From NCBI GenBank assembly GCA_947304585.1, contig CAMZBI010000004.1, forward strand, positions 21,192 through 85,191: 64,000 nt of DNA, given 5' to 3'. Each line of letters starts with the position of its first letter. The first letter of the stretch is position 1. Made by a program: the position numbers and the translations under genes. This document shows, piece by piece, positions 33,154 through 42,028 of this stretch. Below the pieces are notes generated by a model. That model did not search any database, was not told the DNA's origin, and saw nothing but the letters and a program-made list of their open reading frames with translations. The DNA comes from an uncultured Clostridia bacterium. Its GTDB lineage: Bacteria; Bacillota; Clostridia; UBA1212.

Positions 33154-34209
33154 ATGGAAGACAAAAGAATGACAGATAAAAAAGCAGCCCTTGAAGCAGC
33201 TATTGCAGGAATTGAGAAGCAGTACGGACAAGGCGCAGTGATGAAACTTGGCGAGAATAAACACATGGCTGTGGAGGCAATATCTACGGGTTGTATAGGG
33301 CTGGATGCGGCTCTTGGCGTAGGCGGACTTCCCCGTGGAAGGATCGTGGAGATTTTCGGGCCGGAATCTTCAGGAAAAACGACAGTTGCGCTTCACGTTA
33401 TTGCGGAAGCTCAGAAAGCGGGCGGCGCCGCAGCGTTCATTGATGCGGAACACGCACTTGATCCGATCTATGCCCAGAATCTTGGCGTTGATATAGACAA
33501 TCTCCTTGTTTCGCAACCGGATACGGGCGAACAGGCCCTTGAGATCACAGAGGCCCTTGTAAGGAGCGGCGCAATCGACGTCATAGTAATCGATTCTGTT
33601 GCAGCGCTTGTGCCCAAGGCTGAGATCAACGGCGAAATGGGAGAATCTTTCATGGGCATGCAGGCAAGACTCATGTCCCAGGCGCTCAGAAAGCTGTCCG
33701 GCGTGATCAATAAATCAAACACCGTGGCGATATTTATAAACCAGCTTAGAGAGAAGATTGGCGTAATGTTCGGAAATCCGGAGACCACTACCGGCGGCAG
33801 AGCGCTTAAGTTTTACTCATCCGTAAGGATCGATATCAGAAAAACCGACGTAATAAAAGAGGGCGGAGAGGTCATAGGAAACAAGACCAAAGCTAAGATA
33901 GTGAAGAACAAAGTTGCTCCTCCTTTTAAAAACGTTGAGTTTGACATCATTTACGGCAAAGGTATTTCGAAGTCAGGTTCGCTTCTTGATTTTGCAGTGG
34001 TAAACGAGATAATTGTGAAGAGCGGATCATGGTTCTCTTACGACGGAAAGAGGATCGGCCAGGGCAGAGAAAACGCAAAAGCATTCCTTGAAGACAATCC
34101 TGAAGTTGCAGCTGAGATCGAAGGAAAGCTCCGGGCAGTACTGCTCTCCTCGTCTGCCAATGTGCCAATGTCAATAGAGGAAACCGAAGAAAACGGTGAC
34201 GAAGACTGA
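33154..34209 (+). CDS. recA: Recombinase RecA
   Basis: It forms filaments on single-stranded DNA, drives strand exchange and triggers the SOS response. The 351 residues are the normal length. Walker [10 protein letters not shown] is near residue 69, Walker [13 protein letters not shown] near 140, loop L1 region [15 protein letters not shown], loop L2 [20 protein letters not shown], and the acidic C-terminal tail ([10 protein letters not shown]) is present. GGAGG precedes the start by about 10 nt. Gene order recA-recX is standard. Confidence 0.98.
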   Translation: MEDKRMTDKKAALEAAIAGIEKQYGQGAVMKLGENKHMAVEAISTGCIGLDAALGVGGLPRGRIVEIFGPESSGKTTVALHVIAEAQKAGGAAAFIDAEHALDPIYAQNLGVDIDNLLVSQPDTGEQALEITEALVRSGAIDVIVIDSVAALVPKAEINGEMGESFMGMQARLMSQALRKLSGVINKSNTVAIFINQLREKIGVMFGNPETTTGGRALKFYSSVRIDIRKTDVIKEGGEVIGNKTKAKIVKNKVAPPFKNVEFDIIYGKGISKSGSLLDFAVVNEIIVKSGSWFSYDGKRIGQGRENAKAFLEDNPEVAAEIEGKLRAVLLSSSANVPMSIEETEENGDED

Positions 34210-34229
34210 CATTTTCCCGGAGGATCCCG

Positions 34230-34877
34230 ATGATCAGAGAGCCTCTTGCCGAGCCGGCTTCCGGCGCAGATGAAAAATACATTGTCTCAAAACATAAGAG
34301 AAATGATGACGGCCTGTATACCGTTACGTTTGCCTGCGGCTATGAAGGCTTATTCAGCGCAGATGAGTATATCAAATACGATTTGTTTGCGATTGAAGAA
34401 GCGAACAGGCGCACCCTCGGAGAACTTATCAGGGATGTGAATGCATCCCGATGCAGATCCATGGCCCTTTCTGCCGCCAAGGCATCACCGAAACCTTCCG
34501 CATCGATCAGAATGAAGATGATCTCTAAAGGGTTTTCCGAAGATACTGTAGACGCAGTAATTGAAACTCTGATGGAAGAGGGCGAAATCAATGACAGGCT
34601 GTTTGCCGAGAGGTATGCAGTGCGGAAGCGAGAGAAAGGCAAGTCCTCCAAAAGTCTGGTCGTGAGAGAACTGACGAGCCTGGGCATCAGCAGGGATATA
34701 GCGTCGGATGTTTGCGAAGAACTCTTTTGCGACGATGGGTCTATAGCAAGAGATATTGCCGAAAAAAAGGCAAAAAACGGGGATAGTTACGAAAAGGTCG
34801 CAAGATATCTTTTAAGCCGCGGGTTCAAACAGAGCCTGGTGATGGATATATTGGCAGATGTTTTCGGAGAACAATGA
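34230..34877 (+). CDS. recX: Regulatory protein RecX
   Basis: It modulates RecA filaments. The 215 residues are all-helical, with three tandem three-helix RecX repeats: examples are FSEDTVDAVIETLMEEGEINDRLFAERY, RELTSLGISRDIASDVCEE and VARYLLSRGFKQSLVMDIL. The N-terminal 50 residues form the extra domain found in Firmicute RecX. It lies 20 nt after recA and is probably co-transcribed. Confidence 0.93.
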   Translation: MIREPLAEPASGADEKYIVSKHKRNDDGLYTVTFACGYEGLFSADEYIKYDLFAIEEANRRTLGELIRDVNASRCRSMALSAAKASPKPSASIRMKMISKGFSEDTVDAVIETLMEEGEINDRLFAERYAVRKREKGKSSKSLVVRELTSLGISRDIASDVCEELFCDDGSIARDIAEKKAKNGDSYEKVARYLLSRGFKQSLVMDILADVFGEQ

Positions 34878-34880
34878 AAT

Positions 34881-34900
34881 TGCGGCGCTTTTGCGCCGCA
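34881..34900 (+). terminator. Hairpin after recX, possible weak terminator
   Basis: TGCGGCGC-TTTT-GCGCCGCA forms a perfect 8-bp stem between recX and rimO. No T-run follows, so it may only attenuate or stabilise the transcript. Confidence 0.4.
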
Positions 34901-34923
34901 GTATTTGACTAAGAACGGTTATT

Positions 34924-36378
34924 ATGGAAAAACAGAACGGTGCCTCAAAAACGCAGAAACAAACTAAAAAGGGATCCGCGGTGAAAGTGGGAATGATCTC
35001 TCTTGGCTGTGCAAAGAACAGAGTCGATTCCGAGATAATGCTGGGGCTGATCAAAAACGAGGGTTATGAACTGACGGGAGACCTGGCGGATGCCGATATC
35101 GTGGTGATAAACACGTGCGGTTTTATTGAGAGCAGCAAGAAGGAAGCAATCGACACGATCCTGGAAGTTGCGGATTATAAAATAGCCGGCAGTTTGTCGG
35201 GAATAATTGTCTGCGGCTGCCTTGCTCAAAGGTATGGAAAGCAGATCGCGCAACTGATGCGTGAGGTGGATGCGATAGTTGGAACTTACGGATATTCAAA
35301 CGTCTGCGAGGCTATCAAAGCTGTTTTGTCCGGCACGAAAACAGTGCTCAGTGATGACCCGGCTGTTGCTGCGGTGGTAAAGTCTAAGGAGCACATTTGT
35401 TATTTTGATGACAGGGAGGTCACCGATCTTGGCTACCTTGACGGAGACAGGATACTTACGACCCCCGGAAGCTATGCTTATCTTAAAATTGCAGAGGGCT
35501 GCTCAAACCGCTGCACTTATTGCGCAATTCCGGGAATAAGGGGACCCTACAGAAGCAGACCTCTTGAAAATCTGTTGGCGGAAGCCCGGAGACTTTCGGA
35601 TAATGAAGGCGTAAGAGAGATAGTTGTCGTAGCCCAGGACACAACTATGTACGGAACCGATATAGCAGGAAAGTCTCTTCTGCCAGAATTGCTCGAGGGC
35701 CTTGACCGGATCGAGGGAATAAAATTCGTCAGAATACTCTACCTTTACCCGGATGAGATCACGGAGGAGATCCTTGACGCCATCAAAAGAAGCAAAAAAG
35801 TGGTTCCTTATTTTGATATTCCGCTTCAGCATATCAGCGACGGGGTGCTTAAACGCATGAACAGAAGGGGCAACGGAGCCATGTACAGGGATGTCATCAG
35901 GCAACTTCGCGAGAGGATCCCCGGCTGTGTCATAAGGACGTCCCTGATCACCGGATTCCCCGGCGAGACGGAAGAGGAACACCGGGAACTCGTTGAATTC
36001 TTAAAGGAGGCAAAGCTCGAGCGCGTCGGTGTGTTCAAGTATTCAAAAGAAGAGGGAACACCGGCTGCAAAGCTGAAGGATCAGATCAGCGCATCCACAA
36101 AAAAGCGCCGGTACAGGGAACTGATGACCGTTCAGCAGAAGATATCCCTTGAGTTTAACCGGTCCCGTGTTGGGCAAGAATATCCGGTCATTGTTGACTC
36201 GGTGTCGGAGGACGGATTGTTTTACGTGGGAAGAACTTATATGGAGGCGCCAGAGGAAGACGGAAACGTATACTTTACCGCAAAAGAAGAACATAATGCA
36301 GGCGACGTGGTCAATGTTAAAGTGCTGATTGCCGAGGAATACGACCTCACAGGAGAGGAACTGGGCGATTCCGATTGA
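34924..36378 (+). CDS. rimO: Ribosomal protein S12 methylthiotransferase RimO
   Basis: This radical SAM enzyme adds a methylthio group to the conserved aspartate of ribosomal protein S12. The 484 residues comprise a Lys/Gln-rich extension of about 20, the MTTase domain (GMISLGCAKNRVDSEIM; further cysteines in NTCGFI and CGCLAQRYG), the radical SAM core with GCSNRCTYCAIP (CxxxCxxC), and a TRAM domain after about 415. IRTSLITGFPGETEEEH is a conserved block. An internal GTG at 34981 could be the start if the extension is not translated. Confidence 0.95.
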   Translation: MEKQNGASKTQKQTKKGSAVKVGMISLGCAKNRVDSEIMLGLIKNEGYELTGDLADADIVVINTCGFIESSKKEAIDTILEVADYKIAGSLSGIIVCGCLAQRYGKQIAQLMREVDAIVGTYGYSNVCEAIKAVLSGTKTVLSDDPAVAAVVKSKEHICYFDDREVTDLGYLDGDRILTTPGSYAYLKIAEGCSNRCTYCAIPGIRGPYRSRPLENLLAEARRLSDNEGVREIVVVAQDTTMYGTDIAGKSLLPELLEGLDRIEGIKFVRILYLYPDEITEEILDAIKRSKKVVPYFDIPLQHISDGVLKRMNRRGNGAMYRDVIRQLRERIPGCVIRTSLITGFPGETEEEHRELVEFLKEAKLERVGVFKYSKEEGTPAAKLKDQISASTKKRRYRELMTVQQKISLEFNRSRVGQEYPVIVDSVSEDGLFYVGRTYMEAPEEDGNVYFTAKEEHNAGDVVNVKVLIAEEYDLTGEELGDSD

Positions 36379-36403
36379 CTTATTCCTGTATTTGTTTTAT
36401 ATT
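36375..36403 (+). promoter_or_regulatory. Promoter before pgsA
   Basis: TTGACT (36375-36380) overlapping the rimO stop, 17-bp spacer, TATATT (36398-36403). Confidence 0.6.
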
Positions 36404-36446
36404 AGAATCCGTGCAAAAGCACGTATCGGTTTAAGGAGGTTTATTC

Positions 36447-37034
36447 TTGAATATTTCCAATAAAATAACCCTTTCAAGAATAATAATAATACCGTTCTTC
36501 ATGGTTTTTGCGTTTCCGCTGCCGGGTGTTTTGGGCACGCTGATACCCTACAGCGTGAGATGCATAGTCTCCCTAGTGCTGTTTGTGATAGCTGAGCTTT
36601 CGGATATTGCGGACGGAAAGATCGCCCGCAAGCTGAACCAGGTTACGGATTTTGGCAAGTTCCTCGATCCGATAGCGGACAAGCTTCTTGTTACCGCTGC
36701 GCTCCTTTGCGTATGTGCCGAAAGAGCGATCTATGTTTGGCCCACTATGATAATTCTTATTCGCGAGTTCGCTGTAACAGGCCTCAGACTCGTGGCGGCG
36801 TCGAAGGGCCAGGTGATAGCCGCAGGAAAACTGGGAAAACTAAAAACCGGTCTTCAGACAGGGGCGTTGACGACATTGCTTTCCGCCAAAGTTCTCGGCC
36901 TGATTTACGGACCTCTTGACCATATTTTCACGATCTGCGGGGACGTTGTTATGGCCCTTGCCGTTGTGATGACTGTTGTATCCGGAATCGAATATTTTGT
37001 GAAGAATTCCGGCGTTTTAAAAGAAACAAAGTGA
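36447..37034 (+). CDS. pgsA: CDP-diacylglycerol-glycerol-3-phosphate 3-phosphatidyltransferase
   Basis: It makes phosphatidylglycerolphosphate, the precursor of phosphatidylglycerol, at the membrane. The 195 residues start after AAGGAGG. The CDP-alcohol phosphotransferase motif (DG-x2-AR-x8-G-x3-D-x3-D) is complete: DGKIARKLNQVTDFGKFLDP followed by IAD. Hydrophobic helices lie at about 10-30, 35-50, 80-100 and 155-180. It opens a short lipid gene run with plsX and acpP. Confidence 0.96.
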   Translation: MNISNKITLSRIIIIPFFMVFAFPLPGVLGTLIPYSVRCIVSLVLFVIAELSDIADGKIARKLNQVTDFGKFLDPIADKLLVTAALLCVCAERAIYVWPTMIILIREFAVTGLRLVAASKGQVIAAGKLGKLKTGLQTGALTTLLSAKVLGLIYGPLDHIFTICGDVVMALAVVMTVVSGIEYFVKNSGVLKETK

Positions 37035-37050
37035 TAATCGGGAGTCGTTT

Positions 37051-38049
37051 ATGATAATTGCGCTTGACGCCATGGGTGGAGACGAGGCTCCAAACGAAAT
37101 AGTTAAAGGGGCTGTCCAGGCGGTGCGTGAGGCGGAAGGCTTTGACGTGCTTCTTATCGGCGATGAAAAAGCGATCAAACATATTCTGGAAAACGAACAG
37201 TACAGCGGCGACCGGATATCGATCAAAGGGACCACTGAGGTCATCGGAAACGAAGATATTCCCACCAGAGCGATAAAGCAGAAAAAAGATTCCTCTATGG
37301 TGGTTGGATTCGAGCTGCTGAGAGACCGGAAGGTGGATTGCTTTGTGTCCGCAGGAAACAGCGGCGCACTGCTTGCGGGAGCGGTCATGATACTGAAAAC
37401 GCTTCCGGGAGTTGACCGTCCGGCCGTTGCAAGCGCTGTCCCCACGAAGAAGGGCCACGTTCTGCTCCTTGACTCGGGATTTAATACAAATATAAAGCCA
37501 TTGAACTACGTTCAGTTTGCACACCTGGGCAGCGCTTATGTCAAAGCTGCTTTTGGAACGGAAAACCCGAGAGTCGGTCTTGTCAATATAGGCGTTGAGG
37601 ATAAAAAAGGCAGTCCCGACGTTAAAGAAGCCAACGAACTTCTCAAGAAGGCGGGGCTGAATTACATTGGCAATATTGAAACAAGAGATTTCTTCAACGA
37701 CAAGGCAGACGTGATCGTTACCGACGGATTTACCGGCAACGTCATGCTGAAACTGGTGGAAGGCGCTTCGGAGTTCTTCTTCGGAGAGATGAAGAGCGTC
37801 ATGGGAAGCACGGTTTTCTCGAAATTCGGCGCGCTTTTTATGATGAACAGGGTCAAGGCGCTGAAGCATAAACTGGACTCTGATGTGCTTGGCGGCGCTC
37901 CGCTTCTCGGAGTGGACGGGTTATTGATAAAGAGCCACGGAAGTTCGAAGGCAAGGACCATCAAATACGTGCTGATAAAGGCAAATACCATCGCAGAGTC
38001 CGGAATGATCGACCAAATGAAAAAGGAAATGACAGCATTTCACGAATAA
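37051..38049 (+). CDS. plsX: Phosphate acyltransferase PlsX
   Basis: It transfers acyl chains from acyl carrier protein to phosphate, giving acyl-phosphate for phospholipid synthesis. The 332 residues are the usual length. Landmarks: IIALDAMGGDEAPNEIVKGA at the start, SAGNSGALLAGA near 107, LLDSGFNTNIKP, GNIETRDFF, VTDGFTGNVMLKLVEG and GGAPLLGVDGLLIKSHG. It is placed 17 nt after pgsA and followed by acpP and rnc, the classic Firmicute order without fabD/fabG. Confidence 0.97.
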   Translation: MIIALDAMGGDEAPNEIVKGAVQAVREAEGFDVLLIGDEKAIKHILENEQYSGDRISIKGTTEVIGNEDIPTRAIKQKKDSSMVVGFELLRDRKVDCFVSAGNSGALLAGAVMILKTLPGVDRPAVASAVPTKKGHVLLLDSGFNTNIKPLNYVQFAHLGSAYVKAAFGTENPRVGLVNIGVEDKKGSPDVKEANELLKKAGLNYIGNIETRDFFNDKADVIVTDGFTGNVMLKLVEGASEFFFGEMKSVMGSTVFSKFGALFMMNRVKALKHKLDSDVLGGAPLLGVDGLLIKSHGSSKARTIKYVLIKANTIAESGMIDQMKKEMTAFHE

Positions 38050-38103
38050 TTAAAACTAATCCGGATTTCCGGATGTTACAAACAGAACGGAGGAATTCAA
38101 AAA

Positions 38104-38337
38104 ATGTTCGAACAAATCAAAGCTATTATTGCAGAACAGCTTTCAGCTGATCCTGAAAAGATCACTCTTCAGACATCTATCATAGAGGATCTTGGAGCAG
38201 ATTCACTTGATGTTGTAGAGTTGGTCATGGCTCTTGAGGAAAAATTCGGCGTTGAGATCCCTGACGAGGACGCAGAAAAGATCAACACGGTAGGCGATAT
38301 CGTTAGTTACGTAGAGTCTCATAAGCACAGCGACTGA
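38104..38337 (+). CDS. acpP: Acyl carrier protein
   Basis: It carries fatty acyl chains on a 4-phosphopantetheine arm. The 77 acidic residues begin 8 nt after GGAGG. The attachment serine lies in [16 protein letters not shown] near residue 37. Helix IV motif and [11 protein letters not shown] complete the fold. The next gene, rnc, starts 8 nt after the stop. Confidence 0.97.
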   Translation: MFEQIKAIIAEQLSADPEKITLQTSIIEDLGADSLDVVELVMALEEKFGVEIPDEDAEKINTVGDIVSYVESHKHSD

Positions 38338-38345
38338 TTACTGAA

Positions 38346-39062
38346 ATGTCTTTTGGAGCAGAAGAGCTGCAGGAAAGGCTCGGATACAAATTTAAAGATA
38401 TCGGACTGCTCAAAAACGCATTGCGTCACAGGTCCTACGCATACGAGAAATACACCGGCAATGCCTACCTGAAAAGCAACGAAAGGCTGGAGTTTTTAGG
38501 GGATGCAGTGATAGGGCTGATAGTGGCGTCATACCTTTACGAGCGCTTCCCGGATCTTCCGGAGGGTAAAATGTCCAGGATCCGCGCATCCGTTGTTTGC
38601 GAAGATACACTGTCGGTACTCGCAAACAGCCTTGGCGTGCCTAATGCGATTAAGCTTGGAGTAGGTGAGTACAGAACCGGAGGAAAGCTTAAGCCTTCTA
38701 TACTGGCAGATGCAATGGAAAGCATTGCTGCGGCGGTTTTTGTTGACGGCGGGTATGAATCTGCAAAAGAAGTCATGCTGCCGCTGTTTGTTAAGCTGAT
38801 AGCCGAGAAAAGTGTGGAAGTCATTGATCATGACTACAAGTCGATCCTTCAGGAAATGCTTGCCCATTTAGGAGACAGACCGGTTTACTCTATCATCGGT
38901 GAAGAGGGTCCTGATCATATGAGGGTCTTTACAGCGGAAGTCGTTTCGGTTAACATCGGCGACAGTATTAGAGCAACCGGAAAAGGGAGCAGCAAAAAAG
39001 ATGCCGAGCAGGCTGCCGCAGGAGCATTTATTGAATTGCTCAAATCAAAAGGGCTGGTTTAG
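38346..39062 (+). CDS. rnc: Ribonuclease III
   Basis: It cleaves double-stranded RNA, including rRNA precursors. The 238 residues contain the RNase III signature NERLEFLGDAVIGL near 40, GKMSRIRASVV, the second acidic cluster DAMESIAAAVFVDGG near 120, and a C-terminal double-stranded RNA-binding domain (DYKSILQEMLA, GKGSSKKDAEQAAA). Close coupling with acpP is common. Confidence 0.97.
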   Translation: MSFGAEELQERLGYKFKDIGLLKNALRHRSYAYEKYTGNAYLKSNERLEFLGDAVIGLIVASYLYERFPDLPEGKMSRIRASVVCEDTLSVLANSLGVPNAIKLGVGEYRTGGKLKPSILADAMESIAAAVFVDGGYESAKEVMLPLFVKLIAEKSVEVIDHDYKSILQEMLAHLGDRPVYSIIGEEGPDHMRVFTAEVVSVNIGDSIRATGKGSSKKDAEQAAAGAFIELLKSKGLV

Positions 39063-39095
39063 ATTCCGGCATATTTTGAAACGGAGTGTGAAAAA

Positions 39096-39821
39096 ATGAT
39101 TAGAGTTACAGTCTGGAACGAGTTTTATCACGAAACAATAAATCAGGCGGTGAGAGACATATATCCCGAAGGAATTCACGGGGCTATTGCGGAGTTCCTT
39201 TCAAAGGAAGTGGATTTTGAGGTCAGGGCGGTTGCTATGACGGATCCTGAATTCGGCCTTTCCGAGGAGATATTGAATTCAACTGACGTGCTGATCTGGT
39301 GGGCCCATGTCAGGCATCACGAGATCCCCGATGAGGTTGCAGCAAGGGTAAAGGACCGTGTGCTCAAGGGAATGGGATTTATTGCGCTTCACTCTGCTCA
39401 TCTCTGCAAACCCTTTACGATGCTCATGGGAACGTCCTGCGGACTCAGGTGGAGGGACAACGACCGGGAGAGAATATGGACGATCAATCCCTCCCATCCT
39501 ATCGCCAAAGGCATCGGACCTTACTTTGAACTGGAACATGAGGAAATGTACGGGGAATTGTTCGACATTCCGGCCCCCGATGAACTGGTGTTTATAGGCT
39601 GGTTCAAGGGCGGCGAGGTCTTCAGAAGCGGCTGTACGTTCAGAAGAGGCTACGGAAAGATATTCTACTTCCAGCCCGGTCATGAAGAACATCCCACTTA
39701 TTACAACCCGAACGTGCAGCAGGTCATCAAAAATGCAGTGCGCTGGGCTGCGCCCACCAATACAAGAGATGTGATCGATTCTCCCTGGACCGAATCGCCG
39801 GAGAAGCTGAGATCGAACTGA
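39096..39821 (+). CDS. ThuA-domain protein
   Basis: This 241-residue protein has the class I glutamine amidotransferase-like ThuA fold. Visible family features are ADIL-type strand STDVLIWWAHVRHHEI near 70, GMGFIALHSAHLCKPF near 95, PIAKGIGPYFELEHEEMYG near 140, and RGYGKIFYFQPGHEEHPTY near 185. ThuA was linked to trehalose use; related members act on sugars next to Gfo/Idh/MocA enzymes, but activity is largely uncharacterised. It is an isolated sugar-related gene after rnc, with AACGGAG ahead of the ATG. Confidence 0.9.
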   Translation: MIRVTVWNEFYHETINQAVRDIYPEGIHGAIAEFLSKEVDFEVRAVAMTDPEFGLSEEILNSTDVLIWWAHVRHHEIPDEVAARVKDRVLKGMGFIALHSAHLCKPFTMLMGTSCGLRWRDNDRERIWTINPSHPIAKGIGPYFELEHEEMYGELFDIPAPDELVFIGWFKGGEVFRSGCTFRRGYGKIFYFQPGHEEHPTYYNPNVQQVIKNAVRWAAPTNTRDVIDSPWTESPEKLRSN

Positions 39822-39853
39822 AATTGACAGATTTTTTTGAATTAGATGACGGC

Positions 39854-39885
39854 GCAGGGCGCCCGGCTGAGCCCGGGCGCCCTGC
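39854..39885 (+). terminator. GC-rich hairpin after the ThuA gene
   Basis: GCAGGGCGCCCGG (39854-39866) pairs perfectly with CCGGGCGCCCTGC (39873-39885) over 13 bp. No T-run follows on the + strand. Confidence 0.55.
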
Positions 39886-39931
39886 TTGTCGAAAAAAGAT
39901 CCCGTGTTTATATCCAAGGCGGTGCTGAAAT

Positions 39932-41137
39932 ATGATCCTTGTTATACCTGTTTTTGTTCCCCACGCAGGCTGTCCCCATGACTGCTGCTTCTGCAACCAG
40001 AAAGTGATAAGCGGGAGCATAACGCTTCCCACTGAGGCCAAGATCGCCGAAAAGATCGCTGCCTACGAAGCAAAGACCGAAAAATATGATGAAGTTCAGA
40101 TCGCTTTTTTCGGAGGGAGCTTCACCGCCATTGACCCTGAGGATCAGGAGCATTACCTTAAAGCGGCTGCACCGTTCCTTAAATCAAACGGGGGCTTTGC
40201 GGATTGTATTCGCATTTCAACAAGACCGGATGCCATAGACGGCGAGGTTCTGAAAAGACTGAAACAGTATTCGGTGAGAATAGTCGAGCTTGGGGCCCAG
40301 TCAATGGATGAACGGGTGCTGGCTTTGTCAGACAGGGGGCACACCGCAACGGATACCGTCAATGCATCCCACCTTCTGAAAGAGGGAGGCTTTATACTCG
40401 GCCTTCAAACCATGACGGGGCTTCCTGGCGCAGACGAGGACAGTGATATCGCAACTGCCCGTGCGGTGGCGGAGCTCAAGCCGGATTTTGTCAGAATCTA
40501 TCCCACGGTGGTTGTCGAGCACACAAGACTACAGCGGGAATTTGAAAACGGTAATTACAAGCCGGCAACCGTTGACGAGGCGGTGAGGCTGTGCTCAAAG
40601 CTTTGTGAAATATATACGGAACAGGGTATCGCCGTGGCAAGGATAGGTCTTCAGTCCACAGATTCAATTACAAGGGAAGGGCCTGGCAGCGAGGTGAAAG
40701 GAGGCCCCTATCACGAGGCTTTCGGGCAGCTCGTAAGGTCTTATGACGGGCGCTGCGCAGTCGAAGCCGCCATGGATATTATTGGCGAAAAATACGGAAA
40801 AAACGGCTTCAGAAGTCTTACTTTGCTGACTCAGACCCGGTATTTCTCCGACGCTCTCGGGCAGAACAGGAGTAATGCGTTGTTTTTCAGAGAGAAGTTT
40901 GGCTTTAAAAACGTGGCGGTTCTGCAGGAGGACCTTAGCGCTGCAGATGTTTACGCAAAAAGAGCCGGAACGCCGGAAAAGTCGGAACCCTTTGATATGC
41001 CGGGGGACAGCTTTAAAAACAGGCTTGCCCGGGTGTCGTCCTGCAGGGTGTTGACAGTTAAAGAACCCGCAGGCAGGGACAAGTTCCGGTACCACAGGGA
41101 TGTGGTAATGAAGCTTGAATTCAAAAGCCTTAGGTAG
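39932..41137 (+). CDS. Radical SAM protein, Elp3/YhcC-like
   Basis: This 401-residue radical SAM enzyme has the cluster motif GCPHDCCFCNQ (CxxxCxxC) at about residues 14-24, then FFGGSFTAIDPEDQ, ISTRPDAID and VELGAQSMDERVL, typical of the Elp3-like/COG1243 bacterial branch. The C-terminal domain has RIYPTVVVEHTRL and GLQSTDSITREGPGSE. The substrate is not known for this short bacterial branch, which lacks the acetyltransferase domain of true Elp3. It is preceded by a 110-nt gap with a strong hairpin and converges with the ComEA-like gene. Confidence 0.88.
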   Translation: MILVIPVFVPHAGCPHDCCFCNQKVISGSITLPTEAKIAEKIAAYEAKTEKYDEVQIAFFGGSFTAIDPEDQEHYLKAAAPFLKSNGGFADCIRISTRPDAIDGEVLKRLKQYSVRIVELGAQSMDERVLALSDRGHTATDTVNASHLLKEGGFILGLQTMTGLPGADEDSDIATARAVAELKPDFVRIYPTVVVEHTRLQREFENGNYKPATVDEAVRLCSKLCEIYTEQGIAVARIGLQSTDSITREGPGSEVKGGPYHEAFGQLVRSYDGRCAVEAAMDIIGEKYGKNGFRSLTLLTQTRYFSDALGQNRSNALFFREKFGFKNVAVLQEDLSAADVYAKRAGTPEKSEPFDMPGDSFKNRLARVSSCRVLTVKEPAGRDKFRYHRDVVMKLEFKSLR

Positions 41138-41171
41138 CTGTTCCGGACCCCTTGAAACGCAGCGCGTGATT

Positions 41172-41846
41172 TTAACCGACTGTTATGTAGTTTTTTATTT
41201 CATTGTACTTGGCGGTTTTTATACCCCCGACGTTCATTATATCCGTGATCTTTTCAAAAGGTCCGTTTTCAGTGCGGTAGCTTATGATCTTCAGCGCCGT
41301 GCTTTCGCCGACTCCCGGAAGAGTGCAGAGTTCCGAGACGTCGGCGGTGTTAATGTTCACAAGGCCTCCGTTCTCCGTTATTTTTGAGCTCCCGGTATTT
41401 CCGCCGTCCACCATCCAGCGCTTGTCGCTGTCGGTCAGATAAGGGATCCTCACCATCATCCCGTTTTTCAGCTCCGCCGCAAGATTTACCGCCTCCCTGT
41501 CGGCACCCTCCGCCAGCCCTCCGGCCATCAAAACAAGGTCGTTAAGTATGCTTCCTTCAGGCAGATCATAGACGTCCGAAACTGCTACAGCACCGACGAT
41601 ATATACGGTGATGATCTTTATCTCCGGAGTCGGAGAGGGACGAAGAGTCATCTCCTCTGCACCGGAGCTTTCAGTGGGTAAGAGTTCCTGCCCGGTGTTC
41701 CCCTCAACAACGTTTACAACGCCTGAGTTTGCCTCTTTACTTATGAAAAAGCCTGCGGCAGACAGCCCCGCGACGATAAGCGCGATAAAAGCGTATTTCA
41801 GCCACACCGGAATGATTATTATTCTGCCGAAAAAACGTATTTTCAC
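41172..41846 (-). CDS. ComEA-like DNA-binding protein with SLBB and helix-hairpin-helix domains
   Basis: I use the GTG at 41846, which lies 6 nt after GGGGG, giving 224 residues (KIRFFGRIIII...). One N-terminal membrane helix (about 10-32) is followed by a spacer rich in Glu/Ser/Thr/Pro, an SLBB domain (YIVGAVAVSDVYDLPEGS, MAGGLAEGADREAVNLA) and a C-terminal double helix-hairpin-helix (VNINTADVSELCTLPGVG, IMNVGGIKTAKYNEI). ComEA binds incoming double-stranded DNA at the membrane during natural transformation. The channel gene comEC is not in the window. SLBB-HHH proteins of this kind are common, so competence is not proven. Confidence 0.92.
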   Translation of the reverse strand: MKIRFFGRIIIIPVWLKYAFIALIVAGLSAAGFFISKEANSGVVNVVEGNTGQELLPTESSGAEEMTLRPSPTPEIKIITVYIVGAVAVSDVYDLPEGSILNDLVLMAGGLAEGADREAVNLAAELKNGMMVRIPYLTDSDKRWMVDGGNTGSSKITENGGLVNINTADVSELCTLPGVGESTALKIISYRTENGPFEKITDIMNVGGIKTAKYNEIKNYITVG

Positions 41847-41967
41847 TATCCACCCCCGAGGCTTGAAATTGCCGATATTGCCAATGACTATTGAACAATA
41901 TTTTCCGAAACCCGTCAACGGCCGGAAATAGTTTTTTGCTTTTTTTGTGGGTGCAAAAAAAACGTGT

Positions 41968-41996
41968 AAAAAAACAGGCCCGGAGGTCCGGACCTG
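41968..41996 (-). terminator. Terminator of the S41 protease gene
   Basis: Read on the minus strand: CAGGTCCGG-ACCT-CCGGGCCTG (9-bp stem with one G-T pair) followed directly by seven T. Confidence 0.9.
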
Positions 41997-42028
41997 ATAA
42001 GCATATTTTGAAGCAAGAGAACAGGACG